Part shown: positions 59,921 through 64,000 of the stretch, one piece after another
Numbering within the stretch: the stretch's first letter is position 1
Layout: each line of letters opens with the position of its first letter
Assembly (NCBI GenBank): GCA_024362935.1
Contig: JANCRA010000019.1
Span: forward strand, 14,504,501 to 14,568,500
Reading direction: 5' to 3'
Origin: Setophaga petechia
Lineage: Eukaryota; Chordata; Aves; Passeriformes; Parulidae
DNA length: 64,000 bases
Notes under the pieces: generated by a model
What the model saw: only the letters and a program-made list of their open reading frames with translations
The model's database searches: none
What the model was told of the DNA's origin: nothing
Position numbers and translations under genes: made by a program

Positions 59921-61223
59921 TTAAAAAATATTCTCATTCCTGTGGTACTATAATTCAAAGATATTATTCTTACAATTAGAGAATTTTTCTTTAACTTGGA
60001 TAAGAATTTTTATGCAATTTAAGTCCTTCCATTTTTTTCTTAATCCCTGTGGACTTGGCAAGCAGCTTTTTAGAGCAGCTGTTTCAGTGCTGAGGATGGT
60101 GACTATGGTGACTTCTCAGTCTTCTATCCCATTCATATTCCCATCTAACAAATGCCATGGTCCAATATTTTCCATTTCCTTAGTACTTTTTCCCTATAAA
60201 CAATCTCTTCCCCTTCCTCTCAGCAAATATAGGTTCCTCATAGTTTCTCCTTTCCCCTTTTTTCCTTTCCCCCATGCTTTCCTCTTTTCTTCTGATTTAG
60301 ATTTCAACATGTCCGTACCTCCTTGTCCCTAAAGATTAATTTCCAATCTTTCTAACAATGCCTGTTCTGCTGTATATCATTGGTGCATGTGGAGGCTTGT
60401 TGCAGCCTATGCCAGGAATGTGTTGTCTTGGAATGGCAGGAATGCACGGAAGCCATCCGCTGTGATGTAAATGTCTTTCAATCACCTTCTCTTTGCAGAA
60501 TGTCTTTTTTAGTCCTAGCCCCTGTGAAATGCTGCTGGTGCTCTTCTGTCTTCACTGTTTCCATGGTAGCCGATCCCATCCTTCAGTGACTTTCTCGTCA
60601 GTGGCCTAAACAAAATCTAGAACTGAGCTGTCGTGACTAAATGGAAGGCAGTTTACGATATTTCTGAAGACTTGGTGGTATTACAGGATAAAAGTACTCT
60701 GCAGCTAAAACTGGGTAAGTAATTAAGAACCATTACCTTGAATGATGATGCTTACTGAGGTATTCTGTGGAACATGTCCTGAATATAGTAAAATTGCTAT
60801 GTTAAATAAAGTTAATGACACTGTTCCAAAAGTACAGAATGTAATGGTTTAATTAACCCAGAGTTAGAGCAGCCTGATTTTAAGTAACTACCTCTCTCTC
60901 CAGTCCCTTCCTTAACAGCACTCCTGGCTCAAGTATTTCACTTCTATTCCTTAGGAATCAGATCCAGATTTGGATTCTGACTGAAATCCCAAAATCAGAG
61001 TCTGTAGCTCCAATGACTGACTCAAAACCCAGACCTAAATGCTTTCAACTTTTGCACATTTTGTAGGCCAGATTTAACATTTTCACAGACTGCAGCTTTC
61101 AGTGTAATATCTGACTTCCCCCCTTCCCTCTTCCCAAAATGTCTGAATAATAACCATGAGGTGTTCAGAAGTTGGCAAAAGTTTAAATTTAGATTATCAG
61201 GTGTAGATGAAGAAACATAAATA
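59921..61223. other. Unique non-coding sequence
   Basis: A 106-codon plus frame at 60012-60332 lies in pyrimidine-rich sequence and has no recognised motif. Nothing else seen. Confidence 0.45.
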
Positions 61224-61671
61224 TGATGCCTTGAGAGGCTGACCTGGGACAGAGGCTACACAGAGCTAAGAGAAAAAAGTAGGTATTTATTAGAAGGCCT
61301 CCATGGCTACACCTTGGGCAGTACAAGAGTCCAGCCAGGGCTACACCCAAGATGGACCCAAAATGGTCACAAAATGGATGACTGGTCTAAAGGTCTCACA
61401 ATTTTATAAGTTCTGGTCCATATTGGAGTTAATTGTCCAGTTATAGCTTTAGGTTATGAAGCCCCATCCTTCTTGTTTGCTCCCCTCAGTTCTTTGTTGT
61501 TTATACTTTTGTACCTGAAGCTCATAATGGTTGTCCTTGGTCTCAAGCTGAAAAAGGACTGTTTTGTCTAATCACCTTGTGAAGAGAGCTTACTGACAAT
61601 ATGAAGCTCAGAGCTACACACCTAGACAACATGGAATCTGAGAAATATGAAAATTAGAACTTTAGGCATCA
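61224..61671 (-). mobile_element. Solo ERV LTR on the minus strand, 448 bp
   Basis: The element is bounded by TGATGCC (61224-61230) and GGCATCA (61665-61671), perfect 7-bp terminal inverted repeats with the canonical TG...CA ends, and is flanked by AATA on both sides (61220-61223 and 61672-61675). On the minus strand a TATAAA box lies at 61408-61403 and an AATAAA signal at 61291-61286, about 115 bp further on, the order expected of an LTR. A 4-bp duplication suits class I (gammaretrovirus-like) elements. No internal region remains. I recognise the sequence as a repeated bird LTR but cannot name the family. Confidence 0.9.
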
Positions 61672-64000
61672 AATATAGGCAGCCATTCTCAAAACTTCTG
61701 ATCAGTATCTGTGTTTTGTGGTCTAACACAGTGTCTCTGTCAAGTTGCTATACAGCGAACCAGACTGTTCGGTAAAGTTGAGAAAGACACATTTCTTTCT
61801 CAAATTAATGTATTATCTCAAAGGAATTCAGGTACTGTTGTGGATCAAAATACCTATTATTGTGAAAGACAACATCTGAAATTCTGCTCTTTGACTGTAT
61901 TCTGTATTTTCTTCCAGTCTGGAGAAATCAGCATTTAAAAATGCAGAGCTCAAAGCCCATGGCTTAAAGCCTATGATTCACCTATCATTTATTGCTCTTT
62001 ACATAATTAGTATTGAAGGCACTTATGAACGTAAAATCCAGTCCTTGTCTAAATATATGTGACCCCACTTCTGTAGAGCTGCTTGACTAATCAGAGTAAG
62101 ACATGGAGGAAGACATATGTAAGCTCAAGCAGGAGAACAACACCAGATTTCCAACACAGGATGTATTTTATTCTGTCCAAAAATCCACATATATTTATAT
62201 CAGGTCCAGAAATCATCCTACTGCACCATCCCAGGAAATTACAACCCTCAGACTCCTTGCTCTTCTGATTCGAGAATCAGCTTCAGCTGCATGGTCAGTC
62301 TTTTCCCCAATCTTACTGTGGGAATTTGTAGAGGAGTTCCTAACCCAGCTGATACCAGATTTTTTCCCTAATAATGTCAGCATTACCCTGGTTTCTACAA
62401 ATTCCAAAGAGCCACCAGAAATCTCTGTGTATGACATCACTTTCAGTATTTTTCTTTTCAGTTCCCACACACTGTATTTAAATCACTGTCCTGACACTGG
62501 AGACAATGAGAGTAGATTTGAAATTATAATACAGTTGCATAAACGAGCATTGACAGCACGCAGAGAATGGACCCAATGGAAACTGTGATACAACACGTGC
62601 GGTTTGCTGAGGGGCAAACTGCAGGAGAGATGGGCTGCACAGCCACAGAGAGCTAAAAACACTGAACAAGTGGCCCACAGAAAACACAAATTTCTGGAGT
62701 GAGCAGCTGAAGTCTTGGGGCAATGTCCACATGCAGGGCAAAACTGATCAAGTTGAATTTGTCAGAACTGGGAGGTGGGTGGGCAGTGAAGGACAGAAGA
62801 TAATTAGAAAAACAGTGATGGCACAGTGAAAGTACCACCAAAACCATTTTTGCTGGCAGTAATTTTTTCTTACTGAGAGAAACTCAAAACCCTCTTGAAG
62901 AAACGACATTCAATATACTGCCAGTTTGTACCTAAAACCTCCTAGATAACCAGTCCCAACAGATTGTGAAAAGCATTAGTGAAGCAAGCACATACTGGCG
63001 TGATGAAATTTAGATTATCGGGTTAAGAAAAGCTTTCTGTCCCCTGTTCTCCCTCCATCCCCTCTTTGTAGCAAATAAAAGGAAAAAGCAATGAGAGATT
63101 GCTATCAAATTCTGCTACCAGCTTTATTTTTGCTATTGGTTTTAGGGGGGTGAGGAATTTGTTCTGCTGTTACAGTCACGGTCACAACATAAACTGTTCA
63201 GATAGAGGAAGTGGCTTTATTCCTTCTAGTTTATAGCCACAGACATTATAGACTGTTTTTCTTAAAAATGTGTAGTATGGCAATTGTATTTACCTCCTAC
63301 AATGGTGGGAGGTGTAATGTTTCTTAGTTTGCAGTTTCTATGTTGAGTAGGAAAAGAACCAGAGATGGATACTGTAGATGGCTCAGCTAGAGCACGCTGG
63401 CTTACACAGCTTCTTACCAAAATTTCTATTTTTGGCTGTTTCTGTGAATATTAAATGAGAGAATGAGAAGACTTCTTAATTTGAAAGGCTTATTTATTCT
63501 CCCTTCTCTTAATTTGCTTTGTTTACTGAATTACATTTCCATAGGAGAATGGCCTGTAGAATGATCTCCCCCGACTAAACAGTTCAAATGAGCTATGAGT
63601 AAAACCATTCAGCTACAATTCACAACCATGTTTTATGAATAACAACTAAGTCTGTTAGCGAGGCTCAGCATGTGCTGAATTCTCCAGGCTTTTATCCTTG
63701 CATCTATGTGATTGTCAGCATCTCTTCATATTGTGTATCTTAACAGAGAATTTAGTAAATATGTAATCACAGAACATCATTAAAAGTTATGTAAATAAAT
63801 ATTTCAAGGTTTTAAATTTAACTCTCATAAAGAGGTGTTTGCTTCTTTTAAAGCCAGTACCAGGCTGTATTTATAAGTTTTTAAACATCCGTCTGTAGCT
63901 GAAAGGCAAGTTGTAGCCGTGTCTCAAAATTTTTATTTTCAAAATTAACCCCTCCTCTTGGAAAGCAAAGGCCAGCAATTCAAGTTCTTTATTGATTTTC
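61672..64000. other. Unique non-coding sequence with a 161-codon open frame
   Basis: A plus-strand frame at 62103-62588 (161 codons) is long for this composition. It has no signal peptide, no repeated or catalytic motif that I recognise, and an unremarkable start context. The minus strand carries an overlapping 85-codon frame. I treat it as probably accidental. Nothing else is seen up to the window end. Confidence 0.45.

Noticed and set aside
62103..62588. 161-codon plus-strand frame
   Set aside because: No motif, signal peptide or family recognised. Length is near what chance gives in 64 kb, so not called as a gene. A protein search or conservation test would decide.

Overview
The window reads as 64 kb of vertebrate, almost certainly avian, non-coding DNA. 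The main evidence is at least nine fragments of the bird LINE CR1, several ending in the diagnostic ATTCTGTG/ATTCTATG-type 3' tail, plus three LTRs whose sequences I recognise as dispersed bird ERV LTRs. Two of these LTR types are ones I associate with Neoaves and especially songbirds, but a passerine assignment is inference. Composition is AT-rich. I see no convincing protein-coding exon, tRNA, rRNA or CpG island, so the window is best treated as intergenic sequence or the inside of a very long intron.

Layout, left to right. 1-7.9 kb: unique sequence with one CR1 tail (about 445-560, minus) and a 25-bp-arm hairpin at 5090-5144. 7.9-8.9 kb: the 5' part of an ERV LTR followed by a 186-codon open frame with a hydrophobic segment, possibly a decayed retroviral envelope end. 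10.2-10.7 kb: CR1 (plus). 14.52-14.58 kb: a 61-nt hairpin of pre-miRNA size. 16.8-17.8 kb: minus-strand poly(A)-like end and a 730-bp CR1 (minus). 20.2-21.5 kb: two 76-bp direct repeats. 23.3-23.7 and 25.4-25.5 kb: CR1 fragments. 26.2-29.0 kb: two copies of an about 230-265 bp promoter-like repeat. 33.09-33.83 kb: four tandem units of 202, 202, 183 and about 160 bp whose borders carry telomere-like motifs in inverted orientation. 36.8-37.1 kb: CR1. 42.23 kb: a G-quadruplex motif. 44.14-45.18 kb: a solo LTR with a 5-bp target-site duplication. 46.55-47.0 kb: a large pyrimidine microsatellite with 335 uninterrupted C/T bases. 47.35-47.64 kb: CR1. 48.54-49.13 kb: a second LTR. 54.44-54.93 kb: CR1. 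61.22-61.67 kb: a minus-strand solo LTR with perfect 7-bp terminal inverted repeats and a 4-bp target duplication. The rest is unique sequence in which I see nothing definite.

There is no gene set here working together; what the sequence records is transposon insertion and local rearrangement. The observations most worth following up are the telomere-bordered tandem array, the 14.5 kb hairpin, the promoter-plus-splice-donor-like repeat pair, and the LTR/open-frame remnant at 8 kb. Family identifications rest on recognition by eye, not on a database search.
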